Shown: positions 35,987 to 47,972, numbered from the stretch's first letter. The stretch is 64,000 nt of DNA from Margaritifera margaritifera (GCA_029931535.1 JAQPZY010001250.1:1116001-1180000); one strand, 5' to 3'. Translations and numbers: made by a program. The notes: generated from the letters alone by a model not told the origin.

Positions 35987-37084
35987 CTGCAAATATATTG
36001 AAACTGTTTGGTAAATATTTGATCTCGTTTGTAGTATTTAGAAACAACTGACTCTTCTTTAATATAAGAAGGAAAGAGTTTGTACATTGAGAAAATATCT
36101 ATAATTGTGCAGTGATTTTTTTTTTTTTTTTTTACTGAATTAGATTATTTCTCTTAGCAGGCTAGTATATGTTCTTGCAGACTAAGGATTGATAGTATTA
36201 TGGTCAAATATCCACGTGTTAGATGACCTTGGAAACATTACTGATATTTTGGCGCTTTGCATTGTATATATTTTCATCATATATTACGCTCATTTGCGTC
36301 AAATATTTTTCTAGGTGCTTCTGGCTTCATCAATTTTGATTCCAGTTCTCGCCAATGTGGTATATGAATGCCACCACTGATTCTGTATGTGGAAGTGCAT
36401 ACAAGTGACTACCATGTTGCCACATTTTCGCTTTTCAGATCGGTTTATTCTTAATCATCATTTTCGATTTAGACTAAAAATGTCGTTTGAATTATTTGAT
36501 GTGCGTGTGTGTTTTCATTTGTCGAATCTGAAAAGAACATACTTTTGTATTTGTATCTTTTTAAATTTTATTTATTTATTTATTTATTTAGTTATTTATT
36601 TATTTATTCGTTTTGTTGTTGTCAAAGTGCAAATATAATTCTTTGGACTATTTCGGCTGAAATTGCAACAGAAACTGTGCATAATTTGCCAGTCAAACAC
36701 TAGCAATTTTGGATGCAGTGGTAAGTTGCATATTGCCGCCGAACAGCCAAACCGATGTTTTAGTTAAGAAAATGCAGTAAAAATGAATTTATATTTTAAA
36801 AATGTTAAAATTTATTTTCCAGAGGGATGCGAAGAGTTTTACATGGAAAGAAATACTTTCGTACAAAATTATCAGGCATTGAGCTTTGAAAATGAAGTTT
36901 GTAACTATCGGTTTGTTTGACTCAAATAAAAGAAAAGAAAAGAAATATTGGAAGACAATTAATGCAGCTGTATCTATATACGGGGTAGGGGAATATTTGT
37001 GGTCAGTATGATTTATATAGGGCGATACCTTTTAGAATGGTACACAAACAACCTTTTAGATTTCTTCTATCTAATCATTAACTT
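35987..37084. other. Intron of secreted-protein gene 2, proximal part; no other gene
   Basis: Contains T-runs near 36117-36133 and a TTTA-rich stretch near 36568-36608. No coding signal apart from short AT-rich frames. Confidence 0.5.
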
Positions 37085-37523
37085 CTCCTTTCAGTCCGAA
37101 TTTGTACCGGGTGACTAGACTGTCAGCAAAGAGTGGTTATTTCTGACGGACAGTCTGACTGGCACTGGAGACCTATACAGGCAGGCGTGCTTTAAGGATC
37201 AGTATTAGGATCCCTTTTATTTTGATTGTCCTACGTCAACGATAATATATAATAAGTTCAGTCAAGTATACGTCTATTTGCTGATGACATTAATTTATAC
37301 ATACAATATCTGCTGAACGTATGAAATAATATATTAATATAACACACAAATGATCTCAAGAATGGCTAGTCAAATTTTATCGCAATAAAACTGAATCCAT
37401 GCTGTCCTATAGAAAACAGAATAAACCTTTTCATCAGCTATGTATATAAATAACTAATTGATATCTGAAATTGTGCTTCATTGCCACCTAGGCCTTACCT
37501 TTTCTCCAGACGGTACATGGCAC
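37085..37523 (+). pseudogene. Decayed CR1/Jockey-like LINE reverse transcriptase fragment
   Basis: With frameshifts and stops the plus strand reads WRPIQAGVL, GSVLGSLLF, then IRLFADDINLYI (the ADD catalytic box) and, near 37500, LFSRRYMAQRI in the place of the usual HLGLTFS..GTW segment. These are RT motifs B' to D of a CR1/Jockey-type element in correct order. The copy is interrupted on the right by the MITE at 37524. It lies within the long intron of the secreted-protein gene 2. Confidence 0.7.
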
Positions 37524-37743
37524 AACGTATATACTCGCTCATAACTTAAGTCCAACTGGAAATTGCACAGACCCAGATCTGCCGTCGCATAATGCGTCGG
37601 CTGGTCTGGGTCTATGCAGTTTGCTAGGAGTAATCAATAGAAGAAAAAACATAGACCCTAATCTGCCGGCCCATTATGCTACGACTGATCATGGTCTATG
37701 TTGTTTGCATTGGAACTTAGTGTATAGATGAGTGTATACGGTA
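37524..37743 (+). mobile_element. Double-hairpin MITE, copy B
   Basis: Left end aacgtatatactcgctcata, right end gatgagtgtatacggta. It contains two hairpins, about 37568-37617 (agacccagatctgccgtcgc arm) and about 37649-37701 (catagaccctaatctgccgg arm). Arms of the second hairpin are more diverged than in copy C. Inserted in an old LINE RT fragment. Confidence 0.85.
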
Positions 37744-38730
37744 TACATGTAGTAATCTGAAACACGTGGTGCTGATACGTTTTACTCCTATATATGTAAC
37801 TGTTTATAAATTATTTCGCTATACATGCCTTTCTTGAATGGATATGTGTTATTGTATTCATACTATATGTTACTCTGTGACTAGTTAATTTTGCATATAC
37901 ATTGTCAATTGTACATTTGGTTCACCTACTCCAAATGCATGTGATTTCTATATCGTATGTTTAGTGTTCCGATTTATCAATACAAGGTCTTTTTTGTTTG
38001 GAGATAGATTAATACAAGTGCGATAAACTCTTTTTTTCCAAATTTAATGTTTATATTATGCACTTGCATAATTTACAATTTTGAAGCGAATATAGTTCAA
38101 GCGAAAGTCAAGTTACCGAGTCAAATACAAATCGTACTAGAACAAGATTTTCCCCTATCATGTCCCTGCTAAACCAAATAACAAACGTACCCAACTAAGG
38201 CCCCTTTGATTGAAAATAATGAAACGTGCGTGTTTCGTTTCTTTCTATTTTTCTTCTTCTTTTTTACCTTTATATTCTCTTTTTGAAAGATAAAGATATT
38301 AATTTTATTTTTTTATTATGCTGTGGACATCTAAACAATTTATACAACAGTGAGAGATAAAAATGTCGAGTCTCAGTTAGAAACAGTGTTCTAAATTGTA
38401 ATACGTTGTCATCGTTTTCACCACAGATGGCTCATTTAATAAAGTACACGTAAGCCTGGCTAGTCAAACTCAGAAAGCTGTTTTTGCAAATAATGAAGAT
38501 TGATACCAATTTACAAATGTCCTTTTTGCCCTTTGGCTTGGTCTTTTAGATGTAGTTTTTTCCAACAATTTTTGCTTGCTGTTTAGAATCTTGTTAAAGC
38601 TGAAATTTTGAAATATTTACTCGGCTTAAATCGGCGCAAATAAAATGATCCCATCAATGATGAATTCGGAAAAATAGTTATTGACGGGTATTGACTATAA
38701 TATTAGTATAGCATCTTGAATACTAATGGC

Positions 38731-38808
<78 letters not shown>

Positions 38809-40264
38809 ACTATAATATTACTATAGCATCTTGAATGCTAATCGTATAAAATATATATGAATTATTTACTCTATGTCACTTGGGGATATGGATTGTTTTA
38901 CTGAATACAAATGTCAATGTAATTTTAAATGTGTTTACACTTCGGTATTTCGTACACATAACTGGAATTAAAGATTATTGTATTGGAATGATCTAGAGGT
39001 ATATCAATTTTTTTTTTTAAAATTAAACATTTCTCTTTCAGTTTTATCTAGGCTGTATTATTGTTTAGAAGTTCTGAACCGCTCTTTTCGGATAAAAAGA
39101 GTAGTTTCAAATCGACTGAAAACAGGTTCTGTAGATATTGTACTGAAAATGAATATGAATTTCATTATGTGTTTGTTGCCATTTTGTCCTAGAATTGGAG
39201 AAGAATTTCTATACCAAACAGTCACCGGAATATATTCATTATAATTTCTATTTTTTACAGTTTTAATTCTTCAAATACTGATATAATATAATTACCAAAC
39301 TGGGAATCTTTGTTTACAGAGCTTGTATGCGTACAAATCGTGTTGTATTCAGCCAAGACCATGTACATGTCTTTATTTTAATTTCCTCAAGTTAATCAGA
39401 TAATGTAACCTCTTCCTAGTATTTTAAACTTCTTTTATTTATTTCTTTAACAGTTACACATATAGTGTTCTTCCATATTGTATATACATTTGGAATCTAT
39501 GTTTGTATGTACGATCGAGGTCGTCTGGCAAATAGCAATAAGATTCTTGTCTTTAAAATTCGTGATTACATTATCCGTACGACCGATCCCAGGGCATTAA
39601 GATAACAGACGATTTGTACATGTATTCGTATTGGATGTAAGCATTATTCGAACCTGAGTGATATCGTGGTAGACGTAGGCAAGTATATATATTAACACGA
39701 AGTGATTTTTTTCAAAGGTGATGTTGATCTTTCCAAACAAATATCAACATATACCCCCTCCCTATAATTTTTTTAAATTATGTATAAAAAAAATCACAAA
39801 GAAAAACAATATCCAAGGAATTCCGCCAGTTACCTATCTAGGCTGGTCAATAATTTATCAGGTAGTCGCCACATGTTACCTGACAAATACTAACATGTGC
39901 GATTGTCTAGTGCACCAGTACAAATTTGCATTATCAGAATTTCCATTATGGATGGATCCTAATCAACTGTAGTCATTACCAACTAGTATTTGCTTTCACA
40001 ATCCCCCTCGTTCTCGTTTTTACTGAAATTGCTGAACTATGCAGTTTTGCAAGTTCCTCTCTGAAGAAATGTAATCCATTACATCATTTATGCAACCTCG
40101 AAAATACGGTACACTAGTTGATGTTAGCGACTTCAGGGCGAAAATCTGCAGAAGACAGCACGCACCCCTAAATTTTCCATGTTTTTTTTCATGGAACTGA
40201 ATCGCCATCTGAAAATTTTGATCGACATTGGCGCTTGGTAGCGCCAACTTAGTCTGTCGTGACA
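37744..40264. other. No gene seen; intron sequence with an AT array
   Basis: Short frames (38978-39244 and 39718-39972, plus) lack recognisable motifs. AT array at 38736-38804, flanked on both sides by a similar sequence (actataatattagtatagca / tactataatattactatagc with catcttgaat.ctaat), a small duplication around the array. Confidence 0.5.
38736..38804. repeat. (AT)n microsatellite
   Basis: About 34 AT units, bracketed by two copies of a ~35-bp sequence. Confidence 0.95.
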
Positions 40265-40485
40265 TACCGTATATACTCCCGTATAAGCCAATACCAACTG
40301 CAAACTGCATAGACCCAGATCTGCCGTCGCATAATGCGCCGGTAGATCTGGGTCTATGCAGGTTGTAAGGACTAATCAATAAAACAAACAATATTGACCC
40401 TGATTTGCCGGCGCATTATTCGACGGCAGATCAGGGTCTATGTTGTTTGCATTTGGATTCTGGTTGTACGCGAGTACAGACGGTA
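40265..40485 (+). mobile_element. Double-hairpin MITE, copy C (best preserved)
   Basis: 221 bp, bounded by TACCGTATATACTCCCGTAT on the left and its inverted, slightly diverged counterpart cgcgagtacagacggta on the right. Hairpin 1 at about 40308-40358 and hairpin 2 at about 40392-40442 each have arms of about 20 bp around a short cgcataatgcg-type centre. The hairpins differ in one diagnostic position (agaCCCAGATC versus agaCCCTGATC). TA on each outer edge would fit a TA target duplication, as in Tc1/mariner or pogo-type elements, but this is inference. Confidence 0.88.
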
Positions 40486-40993
40486 CACAATTATCACGTT
40501 CTGGTTGGGACAAGATGATTACATTTTATTAAATGTAGAAGTGATACAGGAAAATATAACAACAGCCTCGATGTCCCTTCTCTCCTTGCCCCACACATTT
40601 CAAAGTTTTGTATACCATTAAGATTTTTATGATCTTGTAAAGTTGATGTTCAATGAATTCAGATATTTAACACAAATTTTTACCAGCAGTTATTTTGAAG
40701 AGTCCTTGCAGGTTTAAGAAATTACTCTTGGGCAATACCCAAAGTTTCTGAATTTGCTCACATCACGGGATAGTCGGGAAAAATAATTTACCACACAACA
40801 TATATTATTTATAAAGATATTATTATTGTGGTCTGAGATAGTCATACGAGATGCACGCAAATAACAAGATCCACCTCGTTTTCTGACATTCACTTTAAAG
40901 GTGGAAATTTCAAGATTCGAGAAAGTCTGTTTTTAGATAAAAGGGATTTTAAGCAAGAGCAACAGGAAACCAGGTGAAAAAATTTATATATTC

Positions 40994-43640
40994 TTGCCCT
41001 TTGAAAATGAGTATAATTACATTATTGATGATGATATTAATAGAGTATCTATGGACAAAGATTCAAATATGTTTGTAATTGTTTATAAGACTTCTGTAAA
41101 GCAGTATGATTTGGACTACGTATTGGTAGATTGGGTCGAGACAAAAGTCCACGCAAATTTACACCCATCTATACAGGACCCAAAATTCAGAAGTGTGGAT
41201 TATGTTTGCAACAGAAAAGATATGCATGATCAAATACTTGATTTTTATGTTCATGATATTATGGAATATGTTGATCATTCACCATTGGAAATAACTCTTA
41301 GATATTTTATCACAACTAATAAGTGTACAATACGTTCTATTGAGAAAAGCACATGTAAGTGGGACTAGAAATATGCTAATACTTTTGTAGAAAACTTAAA
41401 GAAAGGGACAGGTTGGTTTTAACATTGTCTTTACGATATTATATGAGGATAATGAAAGTATTGACGTTACAGTTTCACATTTTACTACTATATTAAAAAA
41501 AATATGGGTTCCACAGTATCAGAAAACAACATTTAGAAGTGTTAGCAATGCTTAGTTTACTGGTTATATAACGAAATAGAAACAAACCAAGGTTTCACAA
41601 TACTGGGTTGTTACAAAATGAAAGTGTCTTGACCAGTTTAAATATTATTTTAAAAAGAATCTATGAGCGAGACATATGAAAATTATAATCTATTTGAAAC
41701 GTCACTATAAATACCTGATACGGAAAGCGAAATTAGGATAAAAAAAAAAAAACAAACAAAAAAAAAAAACAAATGTTCAGAAGTTTATTGCAAATAAAAA
41801 AGAGAATCCCATAAAGTTTTCGAAATTGTTCCAGAAATCCCATTATCAATTTATGGGAAATTCAAGTTCATTATTTGAATTTTAATATTATTTTACAAAT
41901 TTACACTCGATGAAAAATGACGCAAGAGATATAGAACGTGAATCTTATGTTGATAATTTGAACCGTTGTCATGATGTGAATCTAGTGGCTATATTCAGTG
42001 AAATAAACTCACCTATTACAGAAAATTGCGTACAGACGGCCGTTAAAAAATTAAACGAAAGGACACAATAATTATTTTCTTTCAATGAATAGTTCATAAA
42101 TACCTACACCATTTAGAACAAAATTGTTTCATGCAATTATTAATAGTGGATGTTTTCCAACACGTTGGAATGAGGGAATCATCAAACCATTATTTAAATC
42201 AGGAAATGTTGATACAAACAAATATTACAGGGGAATTAAACTCGTGAGTTTGTGTCAAAATTATTCACCAGTGTTCTTAATCATACATTATGTATTTAGG
42301 CTGTAAAATAGGATACAAATTATGACGCACGTGATACAAATTATGACGCTCAGATTGGTTTTAAAAAGGCGTGTACGAACTGTTGATGAGATTTTGATGT
42401 TATAAAGCCTTGTAAATAAGTACTTAAGTGAGGGTAAACATTTTTATGCCGTATTCGTGGATTTGGAGAAAGAATTTGATAATGTGAACATAAATGGACT
42501 CTGGATTAAGTTGTTCAAACAAGGTATAAATGGCAAAATGTTCACTATTTTACGTACTTTGTATAATGTGGTTAAATCTCGTATGTGACATACTGGTTGT
42601 TATATGCATTCTGATATTTTATTATATGTACTAGGGTATTAGGCAAGGTGAAGTACTATCACCTATACTTTATTATTATTACGTCAGTACAAGATAGTGG
42701 AGATTCCGGATTAACTATTAAAAAATATATCTAGTGTTATTTTTTCGCGGATGATACGGTTTTATTTTCAGAAACTGTTGGAGGATTGCGATTTCTAACG
42801 GAATTGTGCGAAACTTGAACAGTATTGCATGAAATGGAGATTTAAAGCAAATGTAGATAAAAGTAGATAAAGCGATGCTGTTTGAAAAGTGTGGGGGACT
42901 TTTTGAATTCAGAAAAATGGTATTATGGCCGAAAAGGAGCGGAAATTGATTGAATTCTTGAAAGCTTTTATTATGGTATGTTTTCAAAAACATAACAGAC
43001 TCAAACAGGTCTAAAGGCATTTAACCTTTTGCATTCACATTTTATAATTGTTTGCACTGAAACCAATAGAATGTATAGATTTATTTGATAGATACCTTGC
43101 TTCTTTCCTTTTTTATACGCCTCATAGATTTAATAGTATTTATGCCGCTGAGAGTGTGCATCTTTAATTTATGAAATATGTTTGCAATGTAAAACTGTGA
43201 ACATAAAATGCTACTTTACTTGGAGAATTTGATCATTTCCCTACGATGTTTGGGTAATTGTTTTTTTTTAGAGGCACTTTTCAACACATTATTGGTTATG
43301 TCAAGCCAACGAAATGGGAGTAAAGTGCCTTTCTCGAAAATATACTAAGGCAGCCGACCCTGGCTGGCCCGGGCGGGTATCAAGCTCAGCTGCCTTTGAA
43401 AGTAAAAGACTTGTAAATATTATAAAATATTGGTTTAAAAACAGAAGCAATTAGAATGTAATATTAATTGCATTGTATGAAGCAAAAGTATATACAATTG
43501 GCTATCATTGCTGAAACACTATTTAGATATATATGGTTTTTTATATGTATGGAAACACCCACATTCCGAGGATGTTAAAATCTTCATTTATGTTTTGAAA
43601 AAAAAATTGAGAGATGTATATCTTTACACACACAAATAAA
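40994..43640 (+). pseudogene. Decayed LINE ORF2: endonuclease, RT and C-terminal region
   Basis: The open frame 40994-41368 fits the C-terminal half of an APE-type endonuclease: SMDKDSN, then VDYV and, near the end, VDHSPLEITL in the place of the usual SDHSP catalytic motif. After decayed sequence, 42124-42306 reads FHAIINSGCFPTRWNEGIIK, PLFKSG and NKYYRGIKLVS, the finger region of RT. Near 42440-42560 come YAVFVDLEKEFDNVN (motif A) and GINGKMFTILR. FFADDTVLFSET (YADD box) lies near 42735-42770. The C-terminal side can be followed to about 43200 and, after a SINE insertion, again from about 43400. Many stops. The order endonuclease, RT, C-terminus is intact, so this is one old full-length-like insertion inside the intron of secreted-protein gene 2. 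Confidence 0.75.
43270..43395 (-). mobile_element. SINE fragment, same core as 1946-2143
   Basis: Reverse complement shows a GATaCCcGCC B-box-like stretch, then cagccagggtcggctgcc and aaggcactttactccc. These align base for base with the core of the SINE at 1946-2143. It is inserted into the decayed LINE at 40994-43640. Confidence 0.7.
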
Positions 43641-43942
43641 TAATATCATCATATAGGCTAGAGAATTTTAATTCGTACTCTACGGAGATTCGAACATGGA
43701 TCCGCGGAGTACGGCACTCATCGCCTCGCCTGTAAGCATTCATGCGTAGCAGACATACCCGCATGTTGACCCAGTAATTAATTCTGAACTATGTAAACAT
43801 ACCATCTGGATTCCTACTACAGAAATCAAAGTATATAGAAGTTAATGTTATTGTTATCAGGCATTTTCCTGTAGAATCCAGGGATGGCACCTTTCTGCTC
43901 TGTTTGGTGTATATTTCTCTGTCTGTCTGTCTATCTCTCTCT

Positions 43943-43947
<5 letters not shown>

Positions 43948-44010
<63 letters not shown>
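43948..44010. repeat. (AT)n microsatellite
   Basis: About 31 AT units following a short ctgt/ctct-rich stretch. Confidence 0.95.
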
Positions 44011-44013
<3 letters not shown>

Positions 44014-44567
44014 TATCATCCATCAAAATTAATTTTCGATATGAAATTGCCATTGGCTTTTGATGAATGTAAAACACACAGAACGGTAGTGAGAAAACTA
44101 AAGGTCTCAGCTGACTGACTGAGAGTTGTGGCCCTTTATATTAAACAGTAGTCGGATAGATATCAACTTTAGGATAGCTTTAGCGTCTGATCAAAATGAG
44201 GTTGCGGACGAATATTACTTTTTATTGCTTTGTAGTAAATATCATTCGTTGAGAACATTCGTTTTTGAAAGATATTAAAGGAAACACCCTTCTTTGATAA
44301 AATGTACAGAGCTGATGAATTGTACTGGAAAGAAAAGTCTAGGTAATTTAGCATTATAAATGAGAAAGTAAGTTTTGTCATCTGATCCCATCCTCAACTG
44401 GAAGTTTCCACAGTAATTTGTGTGAAATTATGTTTCAGTATTGGTTCTGTATTTCAGTATTGGTTCTGCTGAATAATTATTTAAATATTTATTCCAAATT
44501 CACGATAGATTTTGTGTTGTACTAAATAAGTACATAACGCCTAAGAGTAAATAAAAAAAATCTAAAT

Positions 44568-44630
44568 ACTACTACTACTAATAATAATAATAATAATAAT
44601 AATTATTATTATTATTAGTAGTAGTAGTAG
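44568..44630. repeat. Palindromic compound triplet repeat
   Basis: (CTA)n followed by (ATA)n, (ATT)n and (AGT)n, so the right half is the reverse complement of the left half. A fully self-complementary hairpin of about 60 bp made only of triplets. Confidence 0.92.
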
Positions 44631-44799
44631 GTCATCGACTTTCCTGATGATTATTATTGTTTTAAATGTACTTTAAAAGCTAAGACCATAACCCCGACAA
44701 TTAAAAATAAGGGACGAGATTTTTACAGAACTATCTTGTCTGGATTTTGCATGAAAGCACCACAACGTGGAGAGAATACAATAATAAGTAAAGACAAAC

Positions 44800-44860
44800 C
44801 TGCGGGGAATCCGTATGCGGTGAATACCACAACGCAGAGGAAAGCAATCAGGGTTCTCAT
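44800..44860 (-). CDS. Secreted Gly/Ser/Asn-rich FNP-motif protein 2, exon 1 (signal peptide)
   Basis: The ATG at 44860 begins MRTLIAFLCVVVFTAYGFPA, a signal peptide. The donor is at 44799 (ccccgcag|gtttgtc), phase 1. Joined to 35986 the split codon is GCC (Ala) and the frame continues into PFRLRR. The donor context gtttgt and the start M-x-x-LIAF match exon 1 of the paralogue at 28613-28682, which supports common origin of the whole gene. The implied intron is 8.8 kb and holds LINE and MITE insertions. I saw no nearer candidate exon. The pairing is inferred, not shown by a transcript. Confidence 0.72.
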
Positions 44861-44907
44861 AGTGTCTTGCAAAATTCACCAAGTAAAGTCAAACGATTCA
44901 GCCCGGC

Positions 44908-44917
44908 TAAATTATAG
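44908..44917 (-). promoter_or_regulatory. TATA-like box of secreted-protein gene 2
   Basis: Minus-strand ctataattta about 50 bp upstream of the ATG of exon 1, preceded by a ccccc run. A CCAAT motif occurs further upstream near 44950. Placement is plausible for a core promoter with a short 5' UTR. Confidence 0.4.
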
Positions 44918-44960
44918 GGGGAGTTATTACTTATCTTTATAACATATTGGTCAGACTTTC

Positions 44961-45585
44961 CTTTGCATATCTATGCAACATTTCCATTGGTCTATACTCG
45001 TGTGTAGGATGTTAAAGTTTAATCAATAAAGAGCCAGGTCTCTCCGTATCAAAGATATATCGCAGCCATTGTTCGAATACAGAACTGCGAGTAGATGTAT
45101 TTACTAATTGTTTATAGATACATGATAAATAAAACCCCTCTTGTTTTTATCATCCATGTATATATAATATTAGTGGATATGGATCTACATAAATGATGGA
45201 TTCAAAGTTGACTGAAATACTGATAAGAACGGTATTTCTACGTGCTCAAACGTGGGGTCATAAGAACTTTGTACACATGGTTTATTTCCACATCTTTTCA
45301 TGACCAATTGGAAGATAATTTGACTTATTACCCTGAAAGTTATGTCTTTTTGTTTGTAAATAACGACCTCTCAAGCTTTCTGCAATTTACGCAATAAATT
45401 TTGACATGCGCGAAAAGACGTTTGATTTAAACAATTTAAGTTTATGTCTGCTTTTTCTCTTTCTGACTGTGTTAAGGAAAGAAAGGTTGAATACGTTCGA
45501 TATTTGGTTTAGCAATAATTCAGAATCCTATAATGCCATATTAAGCCTAGGTTTCTACTTGATCACACACACACTCACACACACA

Positions 45586-45645
<60 letters not shown>

Positions 45646-47972
45646 TAAAGTGAAACTTGCGAAAACCAGGTCTTGACAAAAGCTACTTAATTTTCTATCG
45701 GCCGTTCTGTAAAAACGTTTTCGGCCGTTTTGTGAAAACGTTTTCGTTAGATAAATGGCTGATGTGACCCAGCCAAACATTCCTTAATACTGACCTGTAA
45801 ATGCTTTGCTAGCTACACCATCAAAAACAATGCAACGTCGAGTAATTTTAATTTCATGTCTGATTTGATGTTTTGTCCTAACGCTTGTAAATTTCCAACC
45901 CTTGTCTTTTGAATTATCGTGGAATTTTGATCCTTGTGATATCTTTCTATCTGTCATGTATTCATTGTTATCTATTTTCATCATTCCCCAGTTATGGTAA
46001 TCTGTATTTTCTTCTTTCCACGTTTTAAGGTTCTTCTTGCAGTAAGATTATGTAACAGAGTGAATTTTTCAGATGTCATTGTAAAGTAAAGAAATTGAAA
46101 ATTTTTATTCTCAGCGTTTTGGTGTATGTGATTTTGCACTGGATTAAATCCGTGACATGTTTAAAGATACTAGTACTTGAGTGCATCTGTTTGGGACTTG
46201 ACTGATTATTAATGAGGTCTCGTTAGATAACTATGTCAGAAGAAACTGGACAGGGGTTGACGATCGGATTTTGATTATCGAAATGGCCAAGGTTTGAAAT
46301 GTTGCTGAAGCAACGTTTGTACTTGTTGAAATAATTGTCATAAGTTGAAACTTTGCAGAGATCGGTATATGGAGGGGAGCAGGGAATGTATAATTTTTCC
46401 AAACCCTGGAGGCGTGTGTTAATAATGGCGGTTAGATACACTTGAGATCTGATTGGGTAGTCAGTAGTTTGGCGTGTGTTTCACAGGTGAAGTCTCGTGT
46501 TTTAAAAATTATTTACACAGCGGAATCAGGCAGTCTAGTTTTTGTGCGAGGCGAAAAGGTCTTGACTCCGGGGGTGCGAGACCCTCGTAAAGTTTGTCCA
46601 AGGGACGTGTTAGTTGTGTCTATGAGAGACACGGAACCACGGTGTAAGGAGACGGTTCTGAAAAAGGGAAAAGAGACCGATCCTCAAACCTAAAAGGTAC
46701 TGTGTCTTAATTTCATACATACTATTCCTTTGATATGAATCTTAAGATAAGTGTTTGAATTGATTTGTTTTAAATGATATAGAAAATCATGTATGCTAAG
46801 AATTGATTATTTTTAGGTTTGTGTGATGCTTTTATGCCGATGAAGTGTTAGTCAGCAATAGGGTAGTATAAGCTAAGAAGGGAATTTTGTTTGATTTATT
46901 TGTTTAACTCAGATGTGAATCCTTTTAACCTATGAATTGGTTGTATTAACATTTGAGCAGCAGTTGTGGACTGTCGGTTATTTATTGCCCAGCCGTATGT
47001 ATGCATGTGTCCGACATTTAGTTCAAGATAGTGATTAATAGTTCACACTGCAGGGGCTTAATTGTCATTAAGCGAGAGTAGACTATGATCTCGATCAATT
47101 AGTAATGGTAACTAGTTCTATTGGAGACATACATTAATTTTCCTACACTATGTTAATTGTCTTTGGAAAGAGAGAAGCTCGAGTGTATGTAGATCACTAG
47201 GTCATTGTTTGTATTGGATGCAAGGTTATGGCCTGAAGTCAAATAGTAGTGGAGTGTCTGTTGTGAAATGTAATACAGGCTATTCTGAGTGTACCAGAGA
47301 GTGGAATGTATGTTCTGGTTAGAACGTAAGGAGTGAACTAAGAATTATATTTTATTTTATCAGGAAAATAGCTTCCACGACTAAGAATAAGACTGAACTA
47401 TCAAGAGAAGCCACTAAAGGTTGTCTCACGCATAATTATCAGGCAAGAGGGAACTCCAGAGTTTTCCAATGCAAGTCCACCCCAACCAACAAGCTATGTT
47501 GATTCCAGAGAGCGAACAGCAACCAGTTATCAGGTTATGAAAGACATGCCGGACAATCAAAGTTCGAAACACTCACTCGATTTCGTGATGAAATTTGCCG
47601 TATCAATATAAACGGAGCTGCTAATTGCACTTAAGATCTTGAGTTAATAATTGATTTTTCTGTTAGATGTGCATCATGCAATTGGTCCTGTACAATTTTT
47701 ATTTTGTTTGATTAAAATGTTGTATTCTGTATACAAGGGGCTCGTGTTGTTATATTATATATCTCTGCTCAGATCTCCATTTATTCCATCCATTTTCTTC
47801 TGGTTTTCTAATATTCGCTCGATCCGGGCTATAACACCGTACTCGATCATCCTCTAGGTATCGATAACCACCCACCCCCCACCCCCACGACAGATTACCT
47901 GTATTAAACTCAGGTATGTCTTTTTCTGTTTTGCAATTTGCACACGTATTGGTATCCATCATTTATATGTCA
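44961..47972. other. No supported gene
   Basis: CA array at 45566-45643 and a two-copy 24-bp repeat (cggccgttttgtgaaaacgt) at about 45699-45746. The plus frame 46442-46693 (83 codons) lies in a patch richer in G/C but has no motif I recognise. A minus frame 47962-47750 contains a single CxxC pair (TCANCKTEKD) and no other support. Confidence 0.4.
45566..45643. repeat. (CA)n microsatellite
   Basis: About 37 CA units, the first few interrupted by ct. Confidence 0.95.

Noticed and set aside
35685..36014. 109-codon plus-strand frame
   Set aside because: Lies opposite exon 2 of the secreted-protein gene. The Thr-rich composition is the antisense of Gly codons. The minus frame has signal-peptide exon, splice sites and a paralogue.
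43675..43760. Possible reverse-strand tRNA/SINE head (gagattcgaacatggatccg)
   Set aside because: B-box-like GTTCGAATC is present on the minus strand, but no A box at the right distance and no tail were found.
46442..46693. 83-codon plus-strand frame in a GC-richer patch
   Set aside because: No recognisable motif, no signal peptide, no splice context and no relative in the window. Kept only as a note.
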